A DNA stretch of 22,757 nucleotides from a virus. The position numbers and the translations under genes are program-made. The notes beneath the pieces were generated by a model. That model was not told where the DNA came from and did not search any database. It saw nothing but the letters and a program-made list of their open reading frames with translations. The stretch spans positions 1-22,757 of IMG/VR virus record IMGVR_UViG_3300025030_000429; one strand, given 5' to 3'. Positions 8,494 through 16,107 of this stretch are shown here, piece by piece (the stretch's first letter is position 1; each line of letters opens with the position of its first letter).

Positions 8494-9486
8494 TTACGTG
8501 AAGGTGAGGACGAGTTCGTCGTTGCCCGCGTCGGCGCTTCGGCAGCACACGCCCGAGAGCGTGAGCATGCGGATCCCGTTTTCGGCGGACGGCGAGATGC
8601 TCGTGATGCGCGCGACGGGCGCGGTGATCGTGAGACGCTGCTGCACCGTCGAACCGACCTGGATCGACAGCGCGTAGGGCGTGTTCGCGAGCATGTTCGC
8701 GCGGAAGGCGTGCGTCGCTTCGAGCGGCTCGACGACCTTCATCGTGAACTTCGTCTCGCCGCCGGCCAACTCGAAGTTCGACACGCCGTCGGCCGCGTTC
8801 GCGGACGGGACCTCGGCAATCACGTTTGCAATGTCGAACGCGAACTCCCCGATCGCGGGGGTGTACGCGCCCGCGCCGCTCGGCGTCAGTGACGTGAGGC
8901 TGGCGGAGATCCACGCGACCGCGTTGACCGAGTCGATCGAGATCGACGGCAGAGCCGCTGTGGTCGGGGCCGCCATGTGACCGCGCGCGGTCCACTCCGC
9001 GATGACGGGCTCGCCGACCTTCGCGCCGAACTTCAGCGACCCGCGGCACCCGAGCGCCTGGACCTTCGTCCCGTCGACGAACTTCTCGATACAGGCAGAG
9101 TTGCCGTTGCCCGTCGATGCCGCGGCGGATGCGCGGCGGAATGCGACCGACCCGAGGTTGTCGTTGCCCGTCTCCGGCGTGTACGTGACGGCCATGCCGC
9201 ACATGGCGAAGAGCGGGTCGAACTCCGCGGGTACGCCCGACGCGCCGTTCGCGGCGTCGACACCGAGCAGGTACGTCTTGAACGAGATCGGCCGGCGACG
9301 CGCGCCGATCACCGCGCCGCTCGGGGACAGCGACACGTCCGTGTTTCGCATGACGTGGGAGTCGTAGTCCTCGCCGAACTCCACGTCCCACGCGCGCACC
9401 TCGTCGCCCTGCACGGCCGTCGGGTCGGTGCCCTCGGTGGCCTCGCTCTTCGCGCGAAGCACCGTGAACTTGTCGCGGAGTGCCAT
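8494..9486 (-). CDS. major tail tube protein
   Basis: This gene has the best ribosome site in the cluster, AAGGAGGT seven bases before ATG 9486, fitting a protein needed in many copies. The 330-residue product begins MALRDKFTVLRAKSEATEGT, like tail tube proteins of the Phage_tube_2 type. It has EFDPLFAMCGMAVTYTP in the region that builds the ring, CRGSLKFGAKVGEPVIAEWTARG in the middle and a beta-rich C-terminal half ending LTLSGVCCRSADAGNDELVLTF. Its position before the tail chaperone and tape measure genes supports the call. The capsid-to-tube interval holds no sheath-like gene, so the tail is probably non-contractile. Confidence 0.82.
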   Translation of the reverse strand: MALRDKFTVLRAKSEATEGTDPTAVQGDEVRAWDVEFGEDYDSHVMRNTDVSLSPSGAVIGARRRPISFKTYLLGVDAANGASGVPAEFDPLFAMCGMAVTYTPETGNDNLGSVAFRRASAAASTGNGNSACIEKFVDGTKVQALGCRGSLKFGAKVGEPVIAEWTARGHMAAPTTAALPSISIDSVNAVAWISASLTSLTPSGAGAYTPAIGEFAFDIANVIAEVPSANAADGVSNFELAGGETKFTMKVVEPLEATHAFRANMLANTPYALSIQVGSTVQQRLTITAPVARITSISPSAENGIRMLTLSGVCCRSADAGNDELVLTFT

Positions 9487-9498
9487 TCTCGGACCTCC

Positions 9499-9972
9499 TT
9501 ACGGACCGCCCAGCGTGTCCGTGACGTACTCCACGACGGGGAGCGTCAGCACGGCATGGTGACAGACCACGCCGCCGATCTTCTCGACATCGACCACGCG
9601 CACCGAGACCGGAGCGGCCACGAGGTTCGGGTTGCTCCCGAGCGACATATCGCGCCGGAAGGCCGTACGCACGGACTCGATCAGGTCCTGGAACGTCGTC
9701 TCGGTCGAGGCGTCTGCCGAGATCGCGTAGTACGCCTCGATCACCACAGTGTGCCGGTCGATGAAGAGTTGCGCGTTGCCGTCGGGCGTGTCGGCCGCGG
9801 TGGCCTCGCGCGTGATGAGCCACGCGTTAACGGGCCCGCTGGCGGTCGCGAGGAGCTGCGCAAGGGCGACGGCTCGATCGGGGATCCGGCGCAGATACTG
9901 ATGAACCTTGCCCACGCCACTTACGGCCGCGAGCACCGTCGCGGCGCCTGCGATCGCGGTGCTAAGCGCCAC
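9499..9972 (-). CDS. putative tail terminator / minor tail protein (157 aa)
   Basis: It starts at GTG 9972, overlapping the 3' end of the gp10-like gene by 11 bases, with GAGGA upstream at slightly long spacing. The product is 157 residues. It has an N-terminal helix (STAIAGAATVLAAVSGVGKV), a segment ITREATAADTPDGNAQ, then the strand-rich IDRHTVVIEAYYAISADAST and a helix TTFQDLIESVRTAFRRD, followed by two strands. Alternation of a long helix with paired strands is the usual tail-terminator fold, and the gene stands between the gp10-like gene and the tail tube, where such genes occur. No diagnostic motif is visible, so assignment is from size, order and secondary structure. Confidence 0.68.
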   Translation of the reverse strand: MALSTAIAGAATVLAAVSGVGKVHQYLRRIPDRAVALAQLLATASGPVNAWLITREATAADTPDGNAQLFIDRHTVVIEAYYAISADASTETTFQDLIESVRTAFRRDMSLGSNPNLVAAPVSVRVVDVEKIGGVVCHHAVLTLPVVEYVTDTLGGP

Positions 9973-10507
9973 GAAGTCGCGTCCTCAGCGCCGCGTCATA
10001 CACCGCCGCGAACTTCCGCCCGATCGATGCCCGCGCCGCGAGCAGTCCGCCGGCCATGTAGTGCCGGCCCTTGATGCCCCGCTTCTTGATCACGGCCGCG
10101 ACCGCCCAGGCCATCTCTGTGACGGTCATGGGTCGATCCGGCTTCGTCTTGTAGTGCCGCGTCCAGGCGAGCCCCTTGCGCTTGACCCACAACTCGATCG
10201 CCGGGATTGCCGCCTTGCCCGGATGCTTCCCCGGCTCGCGCCCATCTTCCATGGGCGCGGCGTAGACGGCCGTGCTCCCCGCCTCGGCCCGCGCCTCGGT
10301 CGGGGTCGACGACACGCCGCGCGCCGCGATGCTTGCCCGCAACGCGCCCGTGTTCACCGGGGCGCGCCTCCGAGCCTCGCTCGCGATGTCGAGCGCGACC
10401 GCCTCCACGGCGTCGGCCATTGCAGCCTGTGACGCAGCCGCGAAGCCGTCGAGCCGCTTCATCGTCTCATCGAGGCCGGCGACGGTGATGGTGATCGACG
10501 TGCTCAT
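9962..10507 (-). CDS. HK97 gp10-like head-tail joining / tail completion protein
   Basis: Start ATG 10507 lies in an ATGA overlap with the previous stop; the upstream ATG at 10552 would force a longer overlap and is not needed. The 181-residue product begins MSTSITITVAGLDETMKRLD, the usual strand plus helix, and has ARRRAPVNTGALRASI (45-60), the hallmark R-x-P-x-x-T-G-x-L-R-x-S motif of the HK97 gp10 family. Later YAAPMEDGREPGKHPGKAAI resembles the family's Tyr/His-containing loop. These proteins bridge the neck and tail terminator. The longer loops with basic residues (WVKRKG, IKKRGIKGRHY) are compatible with larger family members. Confident family call. Confidence 0.88.
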   Translation of the reverse strand: MSTSITITVAGLDETMKRLDGFAAASQAAMADAVEAVALDIASEARRRAPVNTGALRASIAARGVSSTPTEARAEAGSTAVYAAPMEDGREPGKHPGKAAIPAIELWVKRKGLAWTRHYKTKPDRPMTVTEMAWAVAAVIKKRGIKGRHYMAGGLLAARASIGRKFAAVYDAALRTRLRGA

Positions 10508-11262
10508 CGCAGGATGAAGAACGGCGCGTATCGATCGTAGTTCGGCTCCCACTTCGAGAGCACGACCGTGTGCATGAACAACAACTGCCGCCTCGCTTCA
10601 CCCCAGTTGACGAAGCCGCCGACCGTCTCGTGCGCGTCGGCGTTGAGAACCTTGTCCTGATACTGCTTGAGGTAGCGCGCGCCGAGCCGCTCGAACCTCT
10701 CGAACTGTGTCATCTGGTCGACGATGCCGGCCTCGATGTTCGAGTCCACGAGGTCGCTCGTCTCGCCCATCAGCATCGCCGCGCCGTAGTGGGCCGAGAG
10801 GTCCATGAGCGCCTCGTCGTCGCTCTTCGGGACCGTCGTCGTCGTCTGTGCGGTCGTGTCGTCGACGTTCGTCTTGAGACCGTTGAGCGCGTGCGACGCG
10901 GTGTAGATCATCGCCCACGAGGTCGACGACGGCGGGGAGACCGTGCGGAACCGAAGGCGCGCGGAGCCGTCGCTCACGCGCTCCACGCGCGTCTCGTCGC
11001 GCGGCAGGAACACGGGGTCGTCCTCGCCGGTCGGGTACTCGACGGCGAGCACCTCCGACTCGTCGACGATGAAGTCCGTCGGCAACGAGCCGTACGGGTT
11101 GCCCGTGCCCACGGTCGCGGCCGTGATGCGCACGCGCGGCAGGTCGTCCGAGTACTTCTTCAACGCCTGCCGCACCGCGTCCTCTTGGAGCGTCGCGGTA
11201 AAGCGCGAATCGCTCCCGAGCCTGCGCAGCGCGCCCGCAGCGGTTTGCGCGTAGGTCGCCAC
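10504..11262 (-). CDS. putative head-tail connector / neck protein (252 aa)
   Basis: The frame begins at GTG 11262, four bases after the fibre stop, and overlaps the next gene by ATGA. It encodes 252 residues. The N-terminal third is helical (TAAGALRRLGSD, DAVRQALKKYSDDLPR) and is followed by a beta region with SLPTDFIVDESEVLAVEYP. An acidic, Thr-rich linker leads to a helical stretch containing DDEALMDLSAHYGAAMLMG. This helix, beta and helix layout with DALMDLAAHYAA-like sequence resembles adaptors that dock under the portal. The immediate downstream HK97 gp10-like gene supports a neck role. No family-defining motif is recognised, so the name rests partly on position. Confidence 0.6.
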   Translation of the reverse strand: MATYAQTAAGALRRLGSDSRFTATLQEDAVRQALKKYSDDLPRVRITAATVGTGNPYGSLPTDFIVDESEVLAVEYPTGEDDPVFLPRDETRVERVSDGSARLRFRTVSPPSSTSWAMIYTASHALNGLKTNVDDTTAQTTTTVPKSDDEALMDLSAHYGAAMLMGETSDLVDSNIEAGIVDQMTQFERFERLGARYLKQYQDKVLNADAHETVGGFVNWGEARRQLLFMHTVVLSKWEPNYDRYAPFFILR

Positions 11263-11266
11263 GTGG

Positions 11267-14005
11267 CTACGGCGCCAGGCAGAACGAGATGATCATCTCG
11301 GCCGCGAAGGCCGGGTCGGCGTCAACCCCCGCGCTCGACACGAGCACATCGAGCTTCGATCCCGCGGCGATGACCGGGGCGTCGATCACATCAGCGCAGG
11401 TCGTCTCGGCCTCGTCGATCGTGCAGGTGAGTACCGTGGACCCACCATCGTCGCGGAGCGTGACGGCCCACGGATCGTTGAGAGCGCCGGGGGCCACGTC
11501 CACGAGGACGCTGAGGTTGTGCGCGGTCAACTCCGTGACGGTCCGATACTGATCCTCGTCCGTTTCCGTCACGCTGAACGACGCGGCGCCCGTCGCGACA
11601 TCCACCGCCGACAGGCTCACGTAGTCGTCGGTGGCGCTCGCCTCGGTTGGGTTGTAGAAGACCGTCACCATCTGGGTGCAGACCGTATCGGCGATCTCGC
11701 TGTCGCCAATCTCTCCATCTCCGATCATGGCCGCCGTCACGATGGCCGTGTCGCCGGTGGTCACGACGGTCCCATCCACGTCGTTCACCGTGTACGTTCG
11801 GTCCGCCGTAAGATCGGCCACAGCGAACGTCCCCACGAACGACCCGGCGCCGCCGCTCGGCGGCGCGAACCCGATCACGTCATCGTTCGCGCCCGCACCC
11901 TCGACCAACAGCTCCACGCCGTGGACGGTAGCCTCTGTAGCCGTCCACTCGTAGTGGGAGGCGCCGCCCGTGCCCTGCGGATAGAAGTACAGGGCGTCGT
12001 TCACGCCGTTCGTGATCGACAGGAACGCATCGGTCGCGCTGTCGATCGCGGGGACCGCCGCAGGGAACGCGGCGGAGGCGCCAACGAACAACATGAGTGC
12101 GTTGTCGTCGTTGGCGGGTCCCGCCTCCGCCGTGATGCGGGAGTAGCCGCGGTAGTCGGGGCCAGCGCCACCGGCCGCGTCATCCGCGTGGTGGAGCAAC
12201 TGAATCCGCGGGTTCGCAGCGGCGCCATCGCCAAGGAGGGCGTCGGGGTCCCCCGCACGGAAGAGGACCATCTTGGCCTGGTCGTTGTCGATCGTGAGGT
12301 CGGCCGCGCCGAAGTCGAGCGTCGTGTTCACGTCTGTTCCGTCGACGCAGGTCACGCAGGCGAGGCCGTCCGCGGCTCCACCTTCTGACGCGCTGCTCGC
12401 GTAGTTGCCGGCGGTATCGGTCCCGAGGTCGATCTGCTCGCACGTAGCGGCTCCCGCGGCTGTCACGCCGCGCGCCCAGGTGGCACCGGCCGGGCAGTCC
12501 TCGCCGTCGGCCGCGAGCCCAACGGCCGTGTCCGCGGCGATGACGTTCGATGCGGCGTCGAGCGTAGCGTTCGTGATCGTCCCGTCTGTCGCCAGATCCA
12601 GACCTGTCGAAGTGATTGTGACCGTGTTCGCGCCACCACCGATAGACACCGCTCCGGTGCTAGTACCGGTAGCGATGTTGACGATGTTGTTGTTGTTGTG
12701 ATTGAGACTCACAACCCCGCCAGCCATCGTGAGTGCGGCGCCCCCAACGATGTTCGCTGCGACGTCGATGCTACCGTCAACCTCCAAAAAATCGGAGACA
12801 TAGACATCTCCGTTGCCGGACGCGCCACTCTCGGCCGTTCCGCTGCCGAAGGATACCATCTGGCCGGTGAGCACAAGCCCAGTACCATCGACCGTGATCG
12901 TGTCGGCGAGTTGCGTACCGTCGATCCCGTCCGCAGCGATTCCGATGTCTCCGGCCACGCTCAGGGTCGCCGGACTGGAGGCCGATACGGCGACGGTGCC
13001 AGCCGCGTTGGGGAAGTTCCATGCGCGGTCGGCCGTCAGGTCGACGGCGGAGAGCGTGCCGGTGAATCGCCCCGCGCCACCTGCCGTTACCACCCACGCA
13101 AGGATGTCGTCGGTCGCCGTCGCGGTCCGTACGTCGGCCGTGCCAAGCACACGGAGCGAGCCCGCCTCCAGGTAGCCGCCCACGTCGAGGCCCTCGGCTC
13201 CGTTCAGCGTGTCCACGCAGATGAAGCCGCTGGCCCCGGTGCTACTCCAGCAGGCCGCCACCGCGTCGTTGTCGTTCGCGAGCCAGTCGATCGAGCCGAC
13301 CGAGGCCATCGCCCCGGTCGTGATGGTGAGCGTCCCCCCCATGCCGAGGTCGGTCACGCCCGACACCGCGCCCGTCGTCGACACGTCCATGCCCGTGGAA
13401 GCGATCTCGACGGTGTTGCTCCCGCCGCCGATCGTGACGGCGGCGTTCGTCGTCCCCGTCCCAAGGTTCGTGGTGAAGTTGCTGGACGCGTTCATGCTCA
13501 CCGTCCCCCCCGTGACGGTCATGCCCGCGGCGCCGGTCATCAGCCCCAGCACGTCGAGCGCGCCATCCGCCTCGAGCGCGTCCGTCACGTACAGGTCCCC
13601 GTCCCCGACGGCCACCTCGGCCGTGCCGGTGCCGTACTTCGTGATTCCGCGGACCGTGAACGTGTCCGTCGCGGCGTTGCCGAGTAGGGTGTTCCCGGTC
13701 GCGGTCAGGTCTGTCACGGTGAGTGCGCCGACCCCCACGACACCGGTCACGTCCAGGTCGCCGTTGATGCACAGGTCGTTCGCGCCCGTTGCGGTTGAGC
13801 ACGCGGTCGTCCCCGTCTGAACGAGTCCCGTGCGCGTGACCGAGAACGTCCGCGTCTCGGAGCTGTTGCGCGCCTCGATCGAGTAGGTGTCGTAGCTCTT
13901 GGGCGTGACGCGCAGCCAGTCCATGTCGGTGGCGTCCGCGTAGACCACGGCCGACACGAGAGCCAGCGTCACCGCGAGCGGGAGCCAGTGCTTGACGTTC
14001 TTCAT
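11267..14005 (-). CDS. repeat-rich fibre or decoration protein with signal peptide (912 aa)
   Basis: Start ATG 14005 has GGAGG six bases upstream. The N-terminus is MKNVKHWLPLAVTLALVSAV with VYA-DAT after it: a basic n-region, a hydrophobic core and an A-x-A-like site, so cleavage after A23 is plausible. The rest is low in charge and rich in Gly, Thr, Ala and Val, with short beta repeats typical of trimeric fibres. Two long repeats (residues 124-213 and 386-476) and two shorter DLTADR-containing repeats (293-341 and 702-750) are visible. The C-terminal 140 residues form a distinct domain with four cysteines. Its position, after the capsid and before the connector, suggests a head fibre or decoration rather than a tail fibre. 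A signal peptide on a virion gene is unusual. A host-surface or secreted role cannot be excluded. Confidence 0.72.
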   Translation of the reverse strand: MKNVKHWLPLAVTLALVSAVVYADATDMDWLRVTPKSYDTYSIEARNSSETRTFSVTRTGLVQTGTTACSTATGANDLCINGDLDVTGVVGVGALTVTDLTATGNTLLGNAATDTFTVRGITKYGTGTAEVAVGDGDLYVTDALEADGALDVLGLMTGAAGMTVTGGTVSMNASSNFTTNLGTGTTNAAVTIGGGSNTVEIASTGMDVSTTGAVSGVTDLGMGGTLTITTGAMASVGSIDWLANDNDAVAACWSSTGASGFICVDTLNGAEGLDVGGYLEAGSLRVLGTADVRTATATDDILAWVVTAGGAGRFTGTLSAVDLTADRAWNFPNAAGTVAVSASSPATLSVAGDIGIAADGIDGTQLADTITVDGTGLVLTGQMVSFGSGTAESGASGNGDVYVSDFLEVDGSIDVAANIVGGAALTMAGGVVSLNHNNNNIVNIATGTSTGAVSIGGGANTVTITSTGLDLATDGTITNATLDAASNVIAADTAVGLAADGEDCPAGATWARGVTAAGAATCEQIDLGTDTAGNYASSASEGGAADGLACVTCVDGTDVNTTLDFGAADLTIDNDQAKMVLFRAGDPDALLGDGAAANPRIQLLHHADDAAGGAGPDYRGYSRITAEAGPANDDNALMLFVGASAAFPAAVPAIDSATDAFLSITNGVNDALYFYPQGTGGASHYEWTATEATVHGVELLVEGAGANDDVIGFAPPSGGAGSFVGTFAVADLTADRTYTVNDVDGTVVTTGDTAIVTAAMIGDGEIGDSEIADTVCTQMVTVFYNPTEASATDDYVSLSAVDVATGAASFSVTETDEDQYRTVTELTAHNLSVLVDVAPGALNDPWAVTLRDDGGSTVLTCTIDEAETTCADVIDAPVIAAGSKLDVLVSSAGVDADPAFAAEMIISFCLAP
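11756..11902 (-). repeat. fibre repeat B, copy 2
   Basis: Encodes residues 702-750 with DDVIGF, GGAGSFVGTFAVADLTADR and GTVVT, aligned residue for residue with the copy at 12983-13129 without gaps. Confidence 0.6.
12578..12850 (-). repeat. fibre repeat A, copy 2 (compositionally different)
   Basis: Encodes residues 386-476, with matching landmarks GNGDVYVSDFLEVDGSIDV, SIGGGANTVTITSTGLDL. Relative to copy 1 it carries one extra residue near the start, an Asn run (NHNNNN), and many more A/T-ending codons such as TCT, TTT, TTG and GGT, so it stands out from its surroundings. Confidence 0.7.
12983..13129 (-). repeat. fibre repeat B, copy 1
   Basis: Encodes residues 293-341 with DDILAW, GGAGRFTGTLSAVDLTADR and a closing GTVAV. 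The DLTADR..(Y/W)..P..GTV motif recurs in many phage fibre proteins as a stem repeat. It pairs with the copy at 11756-11902. Confidence 0.6.
13367..13636 (-). repeat. fibre repeat A, copy 1
   Basis: Encodes residues 124-213 of the fibre protein, running from YGTGTAEVAVGDGDLYVTDA through TIGGGSNTVEIASTGMDV. It aligns along its length with copy 2 at 12578-12850. Base composition is as GC-rich as the rest of the window. Confidence 0.7.
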
Positions 14006-14017
14006 GAGGAGCCTCCC

Positions 14018-14033
14018 GAGCGCGACGGCGCTC
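14018..14033 (-). promoter_or_regulatory. hairpin directly upstream of the fibre ribosome site
   Basis: The 158-base gap between the capsid stop and the fibre start (14006-14163) is the longest non-coding stretch in the window. It ends with a perfect six-base inverted repeat, GAGCGC-CGTC-GCGCTC, that abuts the GGGAGG ribosome site of the fibre gene. A weaker five-base stem (14098-14102 with 14111-14115) lies earlier in the gap. Neither is followed by a T run, so they are not typical intrinsic terminators. They could moderate readthrough or translation, or protect a processed end. I see no convincing promoter. Confidence 0.35.
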
Positions 14034-14163
14034 GATGATGCGGAAAACCTTGCGGCAGAAGGTGGCGCGGCGGGAGCCAGGCTCGGAGAGCACGGGCGGT
14101 CCCCGGGAGAGGACCAGAGTGCAAGCCGGCCCCCGCCGCGTCCACGCAGATCGTTCGAGCCCG

Positions 14164-16107
14164 TTACGCGACGATCGCGCCCTGGAGCGGGCGGAAGTCG
14201 ACGCAGCCGATGCCGAACGGGAACTTGATCTTCCACTGCTGCTCGTCGTCGGTGAACACGCGGCCCACCGTCGGCGTCGAGTTCAGGAAGATCTCCGGCT
14301 CGGTCTGGTTGTCCAGCACGCCCACCACGATGCCCGGGCGCTTCTGCGGCGACGCAGCGCCGTAGTAGTTGTTCGTGTCGGCCCGGAGGTACGGCGACAG
14401 CACCACCTCGTACTGCTGGTAGTGGATGTTCTTCGCGTTGTTCGCCGTGTGCGGGAGCTGCTCGGTGTTGACCAGCTCGAAGGCAGTGGCCTCGAGGTTG
14501 ACCGGCACGATCAGGACCTCGGGGAAGAGCCCGATCGCCTGGAGCGCCTGCGGGTCGGTCTGCGCCCACATCTGCCGGCGGAAGATGTTGAGCCCCTCGG
14601 CCGACAGCGCCGTCGCGCTGAGGTTGTTGTGTGTCGCGTGGTACAGCACGAGGCCCGCGCCATCGCCGGCGTAGACCGTGTCGTTGATCGCGGCCGTGTA
14701 GCCGATGAGCGAGTCTGCGCACGCCTGCTCGATCGTGCGGAGGCCCGCGTCGCCGAGCTGGGCCAGCACGCGTTGGATGAGCCCGAGGTCGTCGTTGCGG
14801 AGCGCCATCTCGGTGACGCCGAGCACGTTGCCGCGGCGGGCCACCGTGACGTTCGTCGACTCCTGCGTGCGCACCGTGTTGCCGATCAGGTCCGTGTAGG
14901 TGGTCTGATCGTTGGCGAGCGTGCTGAGCGCGGGCATCACGCCGTAGCTCAGGTAGGCGACGGCCTTGAAGTCCTTGTGCGACTCGACCTTCGTGAACTT
15001 CGTCCACGTCGGCGGGATCGCGCGGAAGGCCGTGAGCACGGCGCGGTTGGCGCTCGACGACAGCGCCGTATTGTAGATCGACTGGTTGACCGTGATCGCC
15101 TCCGTCGCGCGGCGCGACGTCGCGGGGAGCACGCCGCGGATCATCCGCTCGTACAGCGGGGTCATGCGCTCGTGGTGCGACTCGTGGGCGCGCACGAACT
15201 CGCGGCCGTCGGCCGCCGCGGGCGAGTAGCCCGAGACGACCATGCACAGCTCGCCCCAGGACTGCGGGGCGCGCACGGCCGCGTACCGCTTGCGCGCCTC
15301 GGCGAGCGTGCCTCCGCCGACGAAGAGACCGCGCACCGCGTCCTCCTGCTGGCCGTGCAGGACCGCCTCCGCGACGCGCCCGCGCGCGCGCGGCTGCATG
15401 CCGAAGTCGTACGGGAGCTTGTTCGGATCGAGGCCGAACGCCTTGTCCACCGCGATCGCCTTGATCTCGTTCTCGTCGATTCCCATCTCGACGGCGCGCG
15501 CGTGCCGGCTCGCGCTCCAGCCGAGGTGCGGGGAGTCCTTCGGGGCCGCGGCGGCGAGCTTCGCGACGCGCTTGATCGCGGCCTCGACGACGGCGGCCTC
15601 GACGACGCGGCCGGCGAACTCCTCGCGGAGCGCGTCGCGGTAGGCGTCGGGGAGCATCGCCGCGTCGATGAGCGCGGCCGTGCGGGCCGCCGCGGTCGCG
15701 GCCATCTCGCGGGCCTCGGCGTCGGCCGCGAGCTTCTCGAGCCGGGCGACCGCCTCGCTCGCGCGCTGCTCCGTCGCCCCCGCCGCCTCGGTGTCCCCCG
15801 CGGGGGGCGGAGCGACGGGCGCGTCGCCGGGCGCCATCGCGGACATGACCTCGATGCACGTCTCGAGGTAGCCGACGCACTCGTCCATCTTGCCTGCGGT
15901 GCATGCGTCGAGCGCCTTCTGACACAGCGTGGCGAGTGCGGTCATGTCGTGCCCCGCCTCCTTCGCGCGCGTCGCGAGGTTCGCCTTGAGCACTTCGAGC
16001 AGCGCGGCGTCGGTCGCGACGTTCTCGACCGCGCGCCCCGCCGACTCCGCGCCGCGGAGCAGCGCGGCGAGGATCTTCGTCGCCAGGTCCTTGATCTTGG
16101 GATTCAT
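14164..16107 (-). CDS. possible internal-start product: scaffold domain plus major capsid (647 aa)
   Basis: Inside the fused frame, ATG 16107 is preceded by GGAAGGA with five bases of spacing, a stronger ribosome site than that of the full-length start. The ATG falls just after the last conserved protease strand (residues 170-190) and before the helical scaffold-like domain, exactly where a separate capsid gene would begin. A ribosome starting here would make the capsid precursor without the protease, giving many capsid copies per protease copy, comparable in logic to lambda C and its nested Nu3 scaffold start. This second product is inferred from sequence only; the two products share the same frame and stop. 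Confidence 0.5.
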   Translation of the reverse strand: MNPKIKDLATKILAALLRGAESAGRAVENVATDAALLEVLKANLATRAKEAGHDMTALATLCQKALDACTAGKMDECVGYLETCIEVMSAMAPGDAPVAPPPAGDTEAAGATEQRASEAVARLEKLAADAEAREMAATAAARTAALIDAAMLPDAYRDALREEFAGRVVEAAVVEAAIKRVAKLAAAAPKDSPHLGWSASRHARAVEMGIDENEIKAIAVDKAFGLDPNKLPYDFGMQPRARGRVAEAVLHGQQEDAVRGLFVGGGTLAEARKRYAAVRAPQSWGELCMVVSGYSPAAADGREFVRAHESHHERMTPLYERMIRGVLPATSRRATEAITVNQSIYNTALSSSANRAVLTAFRAIPPTWTKFTKVESHKDFKAVAYLSYGVMPALSTLANDQTTYTDLIGNTVRTQESTNVTVARRGNVLGVTEMALRNDDLGLIQRVLAQLGDAGLRTIEQACADSLIGYTAAINDTVYAGDGAGLVLYHATHNNLSATALSAEGLNIFRRQMWAQTDPQALQAIGLFPEVLIVPVNLEATAFELVNTEQLPHTANNAKNIHYQQYEVVLSPYLRADTNNYYGAASPQKRPGIVVGVLDNQTEPEIFLNSTPTVGRVFTDDEQQWKIKFPFGIGCVDFRPLQGAIVA

